A stretch of DNA of 9,951 bases. Origin: Bacillota bacterium (GTDB lineage: Bacteria; Bacillota; Clostridia; Acetivibrionales; Acetivibrionaceae). Positions 1 to 7,448 of the stretch are shown here, in pieces. A model generated the notes under the pieces. The model did not search any database, had not been told where the DNA came from, and worked only from the letters and a program-made list of their open reading frames with translations. The stretch is from NCBI GenBank assembly GCA_023421115.1, contig JAEZUI010000085.1:1-9951 (forward strand), given 5' to 3'. Positions within the stretch are counted from its first letter, which is position 1. Each line of letters begins with the position of its first letter. Both the position numbers and the translations under genes were made by a program.

Positions 1-125
1 ATGCTCAGGTCAAGTAATTGCGTCATTTGACACTAAAACAGGCTTACACCTTAATTGGGGCTTTATTTTGCTGTTTTATTGTCACAGCTGTAGCAAATAT
101 ATTCCTTCTATGTATTTACATAACA

Positions 126-200
126 TATAATAAATGATATAGTTGTTGTGAAAGTTTATGTCATATATATATATATATAAGTATTGTAATTTGGTGTAAT
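126..200 (+). promoter_or_regulatory. Candidate promoter/operator region of the WYL gene
   Basis: A perfect -10 hexamer TATAAT lies at 126-131 but has no good -35 box at 16-18 bp. A second weak option pairs TTGTTG (143-148) with TATATA (166-171) at 17 bp. Further on, TGTAAT occurs twice, at 185-190 and 195-200. The two copies are 10 bp apart, one helical turn, which could be a regulator site or two -10-like boxes. Region this AT-rich produces such matches by chance, so this marks where to look and is not a firm promoter call. Confidence 0.25.
163..178. repeat. (AT)8 dinucleotide tract
   Basis: Eight uninterrupted AT units lie about 50 bp upstream of the WYL start codon, inside the probable promoter region. 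Such tracts melt easily and can change length by replication slippage, which would alter spacing between promoter elements. An effect on expression is inference only. Confidence 0.8.
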
Positions 201-213
201 AAATTGTTTACTT

Positions 214-220
214 GGGGGGA
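214..220 (+). promoter_or_regulatory. Ribosome binding site deciding the WYL start
   Basis: The G-rich run GGGGGGA ends 6 nt before ATG 227. The upstream in-frame TTG at 212 overlaps this site, so it is unlikely to be used. Confidence 0.65.
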
Positions 221-226
221 CGTTTT

Positions 227-1195
227 ATGAGCCAGGTTGGAAATGCAATAAAGATGTATATCTTATTACAGGCGAACGGGAAAATGAAGATAAGCGAGAT
301 TGCATCACTGATTGAGGTTGACGAGAGATCAGTAAGGAGATATCGTGAGGATCTGGGATATGCCTCAATATATATTGATTCAGAAAGAGGAAAATATGGA
401 GGATATAAACTTTATAACGACAATTTAATGCTTGGACTTAATTTTTCAGTTCAAGAACAAAATTCACTTCAATTAGTAGAAAAATATCTTAAAGATTCAA
501 GACATATAGCCTCTAAAGATATATCGAATATTGTTGCAAAAATTAATGCAATTAATTCTGTAAGAGATAAGGAACAGGTTGATTTTTGCAATCACATGGC
601 AAAAGAAACAATTTCCAATATTGACTTGAGTGTGGAGCGAAAGAAGTTTTTAGATATCTATGCAGCAGTTCTTTCAAGGAAAAAGATTAGAATAGAGTAC
701 ACTTCTTTAAATTCCGGCAAATTAACCAGAATTGTGAGGCCTTATGTAACCATGCAGTATAAGCAGGACTTTTACTTGATAGGTTTTTGTGAATTGAAAG
801 AGGAAATCCGCGATTTTAAGATTTCCAGAATACAGAATTATGAGGTTATGAATGAAACCTTCCTAAAGGATGAAAGCTTTGATCCTGAAGAGAGTATGGA
901 AAACTGTTTTGGGATATATAAGGGCAAGGAATACAATATAAAGCTCAAGATAATGCATCCTATGTCACAGATAATAAAGGAAAAAGTATGGGTAAAAAAT
1001 CAGGTGATTACTGAAATAAAGGATGGAACTATTATTTTTAAGGCAAAGATGAGAGGGCTTACGGAGATAAAAACCTGGATTTTAGGTATGGGAGCCTCTG
1101 TAATTGTGTTGGAACCTGATGAGATTGTAGATGAAATTAGAAATGAAATTGAAAAGATGAGAAATTTATATATGTGCTCTCCTGTGTCCGGTTAA
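227..1195 (+). CDS. HTH-WYL domain transcriptional regulator
   Basis: This is a 322-residue DNA-binding regulator of the HTH-WYL(-WCX) family, in which a winged helix binds DNA and the WYL domain is thought to sense a nucleic-acid or nucleotide ligand. The N-terminal HTH spans about residues 5-55 (KISEIASLIEVDERSVRRY). The WYL domain lies near 145-205, with the signature as FYLIGF and a basic RIVRPY stretch before it. A WCX-like C-terminal domain (about 235-310) contains WILGMGASVIVLEP. I use ATG 227 because GGGGGGA at 214-220 sits 6 nt upstream; the longer frame from TTG 212 would place that site inside the gene. It precedes cas6 by 49 nt on the same strand with no visible terminator. WYL proteins next to cas genes regulate them in some bacteria, so control of this operon and of itself is a reasonable inference; activator or repressor cannot be told. 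Confidence 0.9.
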   Translation: MSQVGNAIKMYILLQANGKMKISEIASLIEVDERSVRRYREDLGYASIYIDSERGKYGGYKLYNDNLMLGLNFSVQEQNSLQLVEKYLKDSRHIASKDISNIVAKINAINSVRDKEQVDFCNHMAKETISNIDLSVERKKFLDIYAAVLSRKKIRIEYTSLNSGKLTRIVRPYVTMQYKQDFYLIGFCELKEEIRDFKISRIQNYEVMNETFLKDESFDPEESMENCFGIYKGKEYNIKLKIMHPMSQIIKEKVWVKNQVITEIKDGTIIFKAKMRGLTEIKTWILGMGASVIVLEPDEIVDEIRNEIEKMRNLYMCSPVSG

Positions 1196-1230
1196 TGGTG
1201 TAGAATTTAAATAGAATCAACAACAATGGA

Positions 1231-1236
1231 AGGAGG
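1231..1236 (+). promoter_or_regulatory. Ribosome binding site deciding the cas6 start
   Basis: A perfect AGGAGG ends 8 nt before GTG 1245. An earlier in-frame GTG at 1236 begins on the last base of this site, so it cannot be the start that the site serves. Confidence 0.8.
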
Positions 1237-1244
1237 TGACAAAA

Positions 1245-1976
1245 GTGAGATTAAAATGTGATTTTAAGGTTGATAGACTTCCAATTTCCCATAACATGAT
1301 GTTTGTTAGTTTGATAAAAGAGGCTTTAAAAAAGTCTGACCTAGAGTATTATGATAAGCTTTATAACTTTAATGGAAAGGCAAATAAAAAGAGTAAGAAC
1401 TTTTGCTTTTCTGTTAAGATGAGAGGTTTTGATATTGATGGAGATATTGTAATTGTCAAAGATGGTATTTCGCTGTTGATAAGCTCTCCAGATACTGAAT
1501 TCATTTTGTATGTTTATAATGGTCTTTTAAAGATTAGTGAGTTTAAGTACAAGGATTTCTGTGTAAAAAAGGAACGGATTTCAATGTTGAAAGAGAAATC
1601 TCTGGATTCTAGTGAAGCTATATTTAAAACGTTATCTCCAATATGTATCAAGAATAACAAGAATTACTTTTTGAAGATTGATGATGAAAGTTATGAAAAC
1701 GAGCTTAATTACATTGCTGGAAAAGTTCTTGAAAACTATAGGGGAAGAGGACTTGAAGAAAGGCTCATTTTTCAAAATGTTAAGATGAAAAATGTTGTAG
1801 TAAGACAAGAAATCAAGGCATTTGAAGAAAGGTCAGGTAAAAACTATTTATGCGTAAATTCTTACGAAGGCATTTTTAAACTGTGTGGGAATGTTGAAGA
1901 CTTGAGGGATCTATTATCGTTAGGACTTGGATTCAAAAGAAACCAAGGCTTTGGAATGCTTGAATTAGTTTATTAG
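1245..1976 (+). CDS. cas6: Cas6 CRISPR repeat endoribonuclease
   Basis: This 243-residue protein is expected to cut pre-crRNA within each repeat, leaving an 8-nt repeat tag at the 5' end of each crRNA. It has the Cas6 layout of two ferredoxin-like halves: an N-terminal LPISHNMMFVSLIKEAL segment (12-28), a YDKLYN...KNFCFS segment (36-56) matching the usual 'KPFTFS' region, a C-terminal LSPICIK block, and the closing glycine-rich loop GLGFKRNQGFGMLEL. The start is GTG 1245, giving MRLKCDF, a typical Cas6 opening. Oddly, the whole protein has one histidine, H16; the usual catalytic histidine near residues 36-40 appears to be tyrosine. It opens the cas operon, 15 nt before cas8b. The family call is firm; the catalytic residue is not. 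Confidence 0.93.
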   Translation: MRLKCDFKVDRLPISHNMMFVSLIKEALKKSDLEYYDKLYNFNGKANKKSKNFCFSVKMRGFDIDGDIVIVKDGISLLISSPDTEFILYVYNGLLKISEFKYKDFCVKKERISMLKEKSLDSSEAIFKTLSPICIKNNKNYFLKIDDESYENELNYIAGKVLENYRGRGLEERLIFQNVKMKNVVVRQEIKAFEERSGKNYLCVNSYEGIFKLCGNVEDLRDLLSLGLGFKRNQGFGMLELVY

Positions 1977-1979
1977 ATG

Positions 1980-1987
1980 GGAGGTGA
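1980..1987 (+). promoter_or_regulatory. Ribosome binding site deciding the cas8b start
   Basis: GGAGGTGA lies 3 nt past an in-frame ATG at 1977 and precedes TTG 1992, with 7 nt between GGAGG and TTG. The ATG directly abuts the cas6 stop and has no site of its own, so TTG 1992 is the better start. Confidence 0.7.
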
Positions 1988-1991
1988 GGAA

Positions 1992-3581
1992 TTGGACTAT
2001 ATTAAGTTGGGTCTTGCTGATTGGCTTTATAATGCTGGGATTAGTGGTTTGGTTAATATTTTGAAGCATGCTAATGATAAAGTTGATATCAATGGTCAGG
2101 AAATAGCAATAAAAACTGATGGTTTAGAGAACTTTGAAGAAAAGTATTTTAGATATTTTATTGATACATATAAAGAAACGATGGTTTTTTCAAAAGTACT
2201 AAATAAAATAGAGAAACTACTCAATATTGAAATTGATGAATCTAAGGAAAAAGAAGTTGGAGAGGATATTGATTTTATCAAATCTAAAGTTAATATTAAC
2301 TCCGCCTATAAAGGGATAAAAGACCAAATCGACTTGAGAAAATTGGAGAAGCCAAGCAAGAAAATAACAGTAATAAATACAGAAATTTTAAAGGAATTAA
2401 AAGATTTATTGATAAAAAGTAAAGATGCTATATTGAAAGCTGAATGTATTGGCTATTATGACCAAAAGGCCAAAGCCAGTAAAGCTCCAAATGCAATAAT
2501 TGATAAATATCTCAATACAAATATGTTGGATATAGCATTGGACGTTAATGAGGTAAAAGAGTATTTATCTAATAATACAAAATTTAACTTGTGTTGCTTT
2601 CAATGTGGAAGAGAAATAAAAAAAATAGATAAAGGACTAAGCTTTCTTAACAGAATGTTTTTTGACACATCCAGAAAGACATCTCATATTTGGAACTTTG
2701 TTAGTGATATAGAGATATGTCCTATATGCAAAATTGTATACTTATGTGTTCCAGCTGGTTTTACAACAGTTTATGGAAATGGAATTTTTGTTAATGACAA
2801 TCAAAGCGTAAATAGCTCTGAAAAAATCAACTACAATATTAAGCATGAAATTTTACACAATGAAGATTCAAAAGGAATATATAATGCTTTTGGGACAATG
2901 ATAAAAGCCCTGCATGAAAGGATTAATGACAGTCAAAAGTATGAACTTGCAGATATTCAGGTAGTTCGTTATGAGGATGAAAAATATAGATTCAATCTTT
3001 TATCAAAAAATGTTCTTAAAGTTTTGTATGATTCCAAAGAGGAACTAAATAGTCTAATAAAAACTGGCTTTCAAGAAGTAAAAACATATTTTAGGTTATA
3101 TGATGAAGTGATGAAAAGTTTATTGAACAATGAAAACTTATTTATTCTGGTTCATAAGGTTATTGTTATAAAAATAACCAGCCCTAAAGATGCAAAATAC
3201 AACGAAAGCCATATAAGGAATTTAATCAAAATAAACTTGAAATACATGAAAGGAGTTGGGTATATGGAAGTAACGGAAAAAGATATTGTAAAAACAGCAA
3301 GTGGTGCAGGTTACTACCTAAGAGAAGCTTATAAATCTAAAAATTCGGAGAATAAGCTAAATGGTATATCCTATAGACTTTTGAATGCTTTAAAAACGAG
3401 TAATAAAAACATGTTTATGGATACAATTTTAAATTGCTATCTATATACAAGTAAACCGGTACCAACATTTATTACGGAATGTTTGAAAGATGATAATGTT
3501 TTTAAGACAATAGGATATGCTTTTGTTACTTGTTTGATAGATGGTAAAAAAACTGAAAATACAGATGGGGGAGATAAATAA
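1992..3581 (+). CDS. cas8b: Cas8b large Cascade subunit (Cst1, CXXC-CXXC family)
   Basis: This 529-residue protein is the predicted large subunit of type I-B Cascade, which recognises the PAM and helps open target DNA. The evidence is its place between cas6 and cas7 and two cysteine pairs in the middle, C202-x-x-C205 (CFQCG) and C243-x-x-C246 (CPIC), the hallmark of the Cst1/'CXXC_CXXC' Cas8 group; they probably bind zinc. The N-terminal part is lysine-rich and helical (about residues 50-150), and the last 105 residues form a helical region. Large Cas8 subunits diverge greatly, so the call rests on these cysteines, length and context. The start is taken as TTG 1992. The stop overlaps the cas7 start by one base (TAATG), suggesting coupled translation. 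The 3' part appears to encode a second product, the small subunit, from ATG 3264. Confidence 0.88.
   Translation: MDYIKLGLADWLYNAGISGLVNILKHANDKVDINGQEIAIKTDGLENFEEKYFRYFIDTYKETMVFSKVLNKIEKLLNIEIDESKEKEVGEDIDFIKSKVNINSAYKGIKDQIDLRKLEKPSKKITVINTEILKELKDLLIKSKDAILKAECIGYYDQKAKASKAPNAIIDKYLNTNMLDIALDVNEVKEYLSNNTKFNLCCFQCGREIKKIDKGLSFLNRMFFDTSRKTSHIWNFVSDIEICPICKIVYLCVPAGFTTVYGNGIFVNDNQSVNSSEKINYNIKHEILHNEDSKGIYNAFGTMIKALHERINDSQKYELADIQVVRYEDEKYRFNLLSKNVLKVLYDSKEELNSLIKTGFQEVKTYFRLYDEVMKSLLNNENLFILVHKVIVIKITSPKDAKYNESHIRNLIKINLKYMKGVGYMEVTEKDIVKTASGAGYYLREAYKSKNSENKLNGISYRLLNALKTSNKNMFMDTILNCYLYTSKPVPTFITECLKDDNVFKTIGYAFVTCLIDGKKTENTDGGDK
3249..3255 (+). promoter_or_regulatory. Internal ribosome binding site inside cas8b
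   Basis: AAAGGAG lies 8 nt upstream of the in-frame ATG 3264. This is as good as the sites in front of the annotated cas genes. The upstream in-frame ATG at 3246 lacks such a site. Confidence 0.6.
3264..3581 (+). CDS. Probable Cas11 small Cascade subunit, nested in cas8b
   Basis: This is an in-frame internal open frame of 105 residues that would equal residues 425-529 of Cas8b. Small subunits (Cas11) line the inner face of Cascade and stabilise the crRNA-DNA hybrid. No separate small-subunit gene exists in this operon. In type I-B, I-C and I-D systems the small subunit is known to be made by internal translation from the 3' end of the cas8 or cas10d gene. Here the ATG has a well-spaced AAAGGAG. 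The product (MEVTEKDIVKTASGAGYYL at its start) looks mostly helical and matches the usual size of about 100-130 residues. It ends with a polar, acidic tail (GKKTENTDGGDK). The start site is seen directly; that the product is made and joins Cascade is inference. Confidence 0.62.
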   Translation: MEVTEKDIVKTASGAGYYLREAYKSKNSENKLNGISYRLLNALKTSNKNMFMDTILNCYLYTSKPVPTFITECLKDDNVFKTIGYAFVTCLIDGKKTENTDGGDK

Positions 3582-4465
3582 TGGAAAAGTCAATGAAACC
3601 AAAAGGATTAATATTATCAATGATATTTGAAGCTGAAAGTGCTAATTACGGAGAAGGAATTGGAAATGTAGCATCGTTGAAGAAAATGGCAAGGGGAAAT
3701 GGAGATCAATATACATATATTTCAAGACAGGCAATTCGCTATAATATCGTTGAGCAATTGAGCGAAGCTACCGCAAAAGTAAATGCTGAAGGAAGCGGAG
3801 ACAAAAAGGTAATACAGTTTTCACCAGATTCAACTATCAAAGATTATCCCGAAATAGATTTCTTTGGATATATGAAAACTGAAAAGGGAAAAGGAAGTGC
3901 AACTCGTTCAGCAAAGGTAAGGCTATCAAATGCAGTTTCTCTAGAAACATTTAAAGGAGACTTAGATTTCTTGACTAACAAGGGACTTGCAGATAGATTA
4001 AAAGAAAATATGAATATTGCTCAATCAGAGATACATCGTTCTTATTATAGGTACACAATAACAGCAGATCTTGATCAGATTGGTGTTGATGAAGGAGATA
4101 ATATTTCATTAGAAAATTCTGAAAAAGCAAGAAGAGTAAATAAATTATTAGACACCGTTTCATTATTATATAGGGATATAAGGGGACGAAGAGAAGATTT
4201 AAAACCCTTGTTTACTATAGGTGGAGTATATGATGTTAAAAACCCTGTTTTTCAAAATGCGCTTGAAGTGAAAGATAATAGGGTACTTGTATCAACTATT
4301 GAGGGGGTGCTGTTTGATTTTATTAAAAAAGATACTTTTTGTGGGCTAATTGAGGGAAAGTTCAGTAATGACAAAGAAATAAAGGAAAAACTTAATGCTG
4401 TTTCAATGCCTGAATTCTTCAAAAATATAAAGAGAAAGGTCAGCGAATATTATGAAAGCTGTTAG
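3581..4465 (+). CDS. cas7: Cas7 backbone subunit of Cascade (Cst2/DevR family)
   Basis: This 294-residue protein forms the repeated backbone of Cascade, with several copies wrapping the crRNA spacer. It is recognised by the conserved N-terminal block of the Cst2/DevR family at about residues 19-56: ESANYGEGIGNVASLKKM followed by GDQYTYISRQAIRYN. In Cas7 proteins this region belongs to the RRM-like fold and its RNA-contacting surface. The start ATG overlaps the cas8b stop by one base and has GGGGGAG just upstream (3567-3573 region). The 3' end overlaps cas5 by 14 nt. Length is normal for the family. Being the most abundant subunit, it would be expected to need strong translation, consistent with its ATG start and good ribosome binding site. 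Confidence 0.95.
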   Translation: MEKSMKPKGLILSMIFEAESANYGEGIGNVASLKKMARGNGDQYTYISRQAIRYNIVEQLSEATAKVNAEGSGDKKVIQFSPDSTIKDYPEIDFFGYMKTEKGKGSATRSAKVRLSNAVSLETFKGDLDFLTNKGLADRLKENMNIAQSEIHRSYYRYTITADLDQIGVDEGDNISLENSEKARRVNKLLDTVSLLYRDIRGRREDLKPLFTIGGVYDVKNPVFQNALEVKDNRVLVSTIEGVLFDFIKKDTFCGLIEGKFSNDKEIKEKLNAVSMPEFFKNIKRKVSEYYESC

Positions 4466-5207
4466 GTTGAAACTTGAACAAGAGCTTGTAAATTATAAGG
4501 TGCCAACTAGTTTTCAATTAAAAGAAACATATCCACTTCCTCCATATTCAACAGTGAGCGGGATGATACACTCCATTTGTGGTTATGAAGAATATAATGC
4601 AATGAAAATAAGTGTTCAGGGGAAGTATCTGTCAAAAGTTAATGACCTATTTACAAGATACGAATTTAAACCAGGTATGGGGTTTGAAGCAGGAAGACAT
4701 CAGTTGGATGTAAATGGTTTTGGTGTTAGCAGGGGTGTTGCGACTTGTGAGTTGTTAACTGAGGTTGAACTGTTAATTCATATAATTCCTGAGAATCAGT
4801 CATTAATTGAGGAGATTGAGAGAGCGTTTTTGTTTCCAATTGAATTTCCTTCGCTTGGTAGAAGGGAGGATCTTGTAGTAATAAAAGAAGTAAAGACCGT
4901 AAATGTAAAAGAAAAATTATTGGAAGAGGATATTGAGCTTGATAAAAACTATACTGCTTATATTCCTACAAAAATGCTTGAGAATGGAACAGTAAAACTT
5001 ATTGGAGGCTCTTCGGGGGTTGAACAAAAGGGAACAAGATATAATATCAATAAATACTATGAGAAAGTAAATTATGGTACCGAGAAAAGTCCAAAAGTAT
5101 TTAGAAAGTGGGAAAAAGTTCAGGTTGTATATTCTTCTAGAATATCCGCAATTGAGGATGAAAGCGTTCTCGTTGATGAAGATGAAAACATTGTTTTTGC
5201 AGTTTGA
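4452..5207 (+). CDS. cas5: Cas5 subunit of Cascade (Cas5t type)
   Basis: This 251-residue protein caps the 5' end of the crRNA and links the repeat-derived tag to Cas7 and Cas8b. The N-terminal Cas5 signature is clear at residues 27-44: YPLPPYSTVSGMIHSICG. A later LGRRED segment (135-140) is also typical of the family. The gene starts inside the end of cas7 (14-nt overlap) and has only a weak, distant AAAGG, so translation is probably coupled to cas7. Because Cas6 is a separate protein here, this Cas5 is likely structural and not the repeat-cutting enzyme found in type I-C. Confidence 0.94.
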   Translation: MKAVRLKLEQELVNYKVPTSFQLKETYPLPPYSTVSGMIHSICGYEEYNAMKISVQGKYLSKVNDLFTRYEFKPGMGFEAGRHQLDVNGFGVSRGVATCELLTEVELLIHIIPENQSLIEEIERAFLFPIEFPSLGRREDLVVIKEVKTVNVKEKLLEEDIELDKNYTAYIPTKMLENGTVKLIGGSSGVEQKGTRYNINKYYEKVNYGTEKSPKVFRKWEKVQVVYSSRISAIEDESVLVDEDENIVFAV

Positions 5208-5211
5208 AAGT

Positions 5212-5217
5212 GAGGGG
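5212..5217 (+). promoter_or_regulatory. Ribosome binding site deciding the cas3 start
   Basis: GAGGGG ends 6 nt before GTG 5224. The open frame runs back into cas5 as far as 5074, but the upstream ATG codons lie within cas5 coding sequence and have no comparable site. The ATG at 5222 is in another frame and is followed at once by a stop. Confidence 0.75.
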
Positions 5218-5223
5218 TATCAT

Positions 5224-7413
5224 GTGAATAATTATCTTGCAAAGTCAAGTCCTGAAGAAACGATACAAATCCATACAGATAACTTGCTTAAAAACTTGGA
5301 ATTAATCAAGAGCTTTTATCCTAACTTGGCAATAAACTGGCAACTTTTAAAAGTTGCTAGTTTATACCATGATTTAGGAAAAATGAATTTGAAGTTTCAA
5401 AGTAAAATTGAAGGAGGAAAAAGGTATTCTGATGAAATAGCACACAATCTATTAAGCCTAGCATTTTTAGACAAAAATGAGTTGAAAAAGCAATTTACAG
5501 ACCATGAAATTGAGATACTTGCTCAAGCTATTGCCTACCATCATGAAAGGGGTGACTATGATGCACCCAATTATAAAGAAGAGGTAGAGGCTCTGAAAAT
5601 TGAAGCAGAAAACTTTGTATATGAAAAGGTAAATATAACCACTATTAGAAAGATAAGCAATAAATACTTTTCCAATAATAGAATTTATGAAGATTCAGAT
5701 TACTTTTTTGATTACGTAAAAATAAAAGGTTTGCTCAATAAGCTTGATTATGCATCAAGTGCTGGTATTGATGTGGAGGCAAATAATGACTTTCTCCTTA
5801 AAAAGCTAAAAGGGCTAAATTATCAATGGAATGATTTACAAAAGTATATGCTTGATAATAGTGAGAAGAATGTTATTTGCATTGCACAAACTGGTATGGG
5901 AAAAACTGAGGCAGGACTTTTATGGATAGGTAATAATAAAGGGTTTTTCACTTTACCTTTGAAAACTGCAATAAATGAAATATACAAAAGAGTTACTGAG
6001 AAAATTGTCGGTATTCAAGGCAAAGAATTAATAGGACTTCTACATTCGGATACTTATAGCAAATATATCGAAAATACTAACGATGATGAAGACATCGATG
6101 AATACTTTAATAAAACTAAGCAACTATCATTGCCTGTTACGGTATGTACATTAGATCAAATGTTTGACTTTGTTTTTAGATATAAAGGATTTGAACTCAA
6201 ACTTGCAACTTTATGTTATTCCAAAGTTGTTATTGATGAGGTACAAATGTATTCTCCAGACTTACTTGCATATCTGATTATAGGGCTATCATATATTTCG
6301 AGAATTGGCGGGAAGTTTGCAATTCTTACAGCGACTTTACCTGGAATTGTTACGGATCTTTTGAGAGAACAATTGAAAGATACAGGAGTTAATTTTGAAC
6401 AGCCAAAACCTTTTATAAATGATGAATTAAAAAGGCATAGCATAAAAGTTTTAAATCAGTCTATAGATTCTTCTTTTGTTATCGAAAAGTATAATAACAA
6501 CAAAATACTGATAATTTGCAATACGGTAAAAACAGCACAAAAAATATATGAAGAATTGAAGAATAATGGGGAATTTAGCCAGAAATGTAAGAATATTAAT
6601 TTGTTTCATAGTAAATTTATAAAAAAGGATAGAAAAGAGAAGGAAGATGAAATAGTGAAGTTCGGTAAGGCAGATTGTTGTGATTTAGGAATATGGATAG
6701 CAACACAGGTGGTAGAAGCATCACTTGATATCGATTTTGATATTCTCTTTACAGAACTATCTGATATAAACGGCCTTTTCCAAAGGATGGGGAGATGTTA
6801 TAGGAATAGGATTTGGGATAAGAAGGGTTATAATTGTTATGTTTTTGATGGCGGGGATAAAAAATGCAGCGGTGTAGGCAAATTCATTGATGAAAAGATA
6901 TTTGAATTTTCCAAGGAAGCACTTAAATATGTTGATGGTATTATAACTGAAACAGAAAAACAGAATATCATAGAAAAAGTCTATAGTACTGAGAAATTGA
7001 GGTATACTGATTATTATAAAGAGGTTTTAGGTAATATCGAATATGTTCAGTCATTTAGGACGCATGAACTAGACAAAACAGAGGTGAAAAGAAGGTTCAG
7101 AAACATTGATAAGTTAACAATACTTCCTTCATGTGTTTATATCTCAAATAAAACTGAGATAGACAACCTTATATCAAAAATTAGTATCGAGGAGGATAAA
7201 AAGGAAAGGAGGAAAATTATTGATCTCATAAATGGGTTTACACTGGAAGTCAATTATTACGAGATTGATAAACAACAGTATGAAATTTTAAAAGTATCGA
7301 AGTATATGGAAATTCCTATCTATGAAGACTTTGAATATGATAAGCAAAGTGGATTAAAAAGAAAGAATAGAAATGAATTAAGCAAGTCTGAGGTTAATAA
7401 CAGAATATGGTAA
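5224..7413 (+). CDS. cas3: Cas3 HD nuclease-helicase
   Basis: This 729-residue effector enzyme is recruited by Cascade to nick, unwind and degrade target DNA. The N-terminal HD nuclease domain (about 1-190) keeps its ligands: H17, H49-D50 in YHDLGK, H74 and H106-H107. The superfamily 2 helicase follows: Walker A AQTGMGKTEAG (K227), motif II as DEVQ (338-341), motif III TATLP, motif IV near LFHSKF (460-465), motif V ATQVVEASLDID, and motif VI QRMGRCYRNR with arginine fingers (about 520-529). The C-terminal accessory domain is present, so both activities should be intact in one chain. The start is GTG 5224, 16 nt after the cas5 stop. DEVQ in place of DEAH/DExH is a modest variation seen in motif II of such helicases. 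Confidence 0.97.
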   Translation: MNNYLAKSSPEETIQIHTDNLLKNLELIKSFYPNLAINWQLLKVASLYHDLGKMNLKFQSKIEGGKRYSDEIAHNLLSLAFLDKNELKKQFTDHEIEILAQAIAYHHERGDYDAPNYKEEVEALKIEAENFVYEKVNITTIRKISNKYFSNNRIYEDSDYFFDYVKIKGLLNKLDYASSAGIDVEANNDFLLKKLKGLNYQWNDLQKYMLDNSEKNVICIAQTGMGKTEAGLLWIGNNKGFFTLPLKTAINEIYKRVTEKIVGIQGKELIGLLHSDTYSKYIENTNDDEDIDEYFNKTKQLSLPVTVCTLDQMFDFVFRYKGFELKLATLCYSKVVIDEVQMYSPDLLAYLIIGLSYISRIGGKFAILTATLPGIVTDLLREQLKDTGVNFEQPKPFINDELKRHSIKVLNQSIDSSFVIEKYNNNKILIICNTVKTAQKIYEELKNNGEFSQKCKNINLFHSKFIKKDRKEKEDEIVKFGKADCCDLGIWIATQVVEASLDIDFDILFTELSDINGLFQRMGRCYRNRIWDKKGYNCYVFDGGDKKCSGVGKFIDEKIFEFSKEALKYVDGIITETEKQNIIEKVYSTEKLRYTDYYKEVLGNIEYVQSFRTHELDKTEVKRRFRNIDKLTILPSCVYISNKTEIDNLISKISIEEDKKERRKIIDLINGFTLEVNYYEIDKQQYEILKVSKYMEIPIYEDFEYDKQSGLKRKNRNELSKSEVNNRIW

Positions 7414-7448
7414 ACGTGTAAGAGGCCAAAATTAATAAGGTGATGCTT

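Larger units (their letters stand above)
1..226. other. Non-coding upstream region
   Basis: I see no supportable gene here. One forward frame stays open from base 2 to a TAA at 128-130 (about 42 residues), but it has no recognisable domain, start or ribosome binding site. It could be the tail of an upstream gene or chance. I found no convincing stem plus T-run terminator; a weak inverted repeat TTTGCT/AGCAAA flanks roughly positions 68-97. The right half is very AT-rich and must carry the promoter of the WYL gene if that gene has its own. Confidence 0.6.

Noticed and set aside
41..70. Possible terminator (GGCTT ... GGCTTTATTTT)
   Set aside because: The GGCTT words are direct repeats, not inverted, so no stem forms.
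2..130. Open forward frame at the left edge, possibly the end of an upstream gene
   Set aside because: About 42 residues with no recognisable motif; it may be real but cannot be supported from this window.
135..155. TTGTGAAAG upstream of the WYL gene, resembling a repeat tag and suggesting a CreA-type degenerate repeat
   Set aside because: Similarity does not extend past the last four bases without gaps, and no small toxin-like frame lies beside it.
2096..2281. Reverse-strand open frames inside cas8b, cas7, cas3, cas1 and the cas3-cas4 junction
   Set aside because: They are 61-78 residues long, lie opposite well-supported cas genes, and show no ribosome binding sites or domains.
5074..5223. 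N-terminal extension of Cas3 into cas5
   Set aside because: It would overlap cas5 coding sequence by 134 bases, adds no Cas3 domain, and a proper ribosome binding site precedes GTG 5224.
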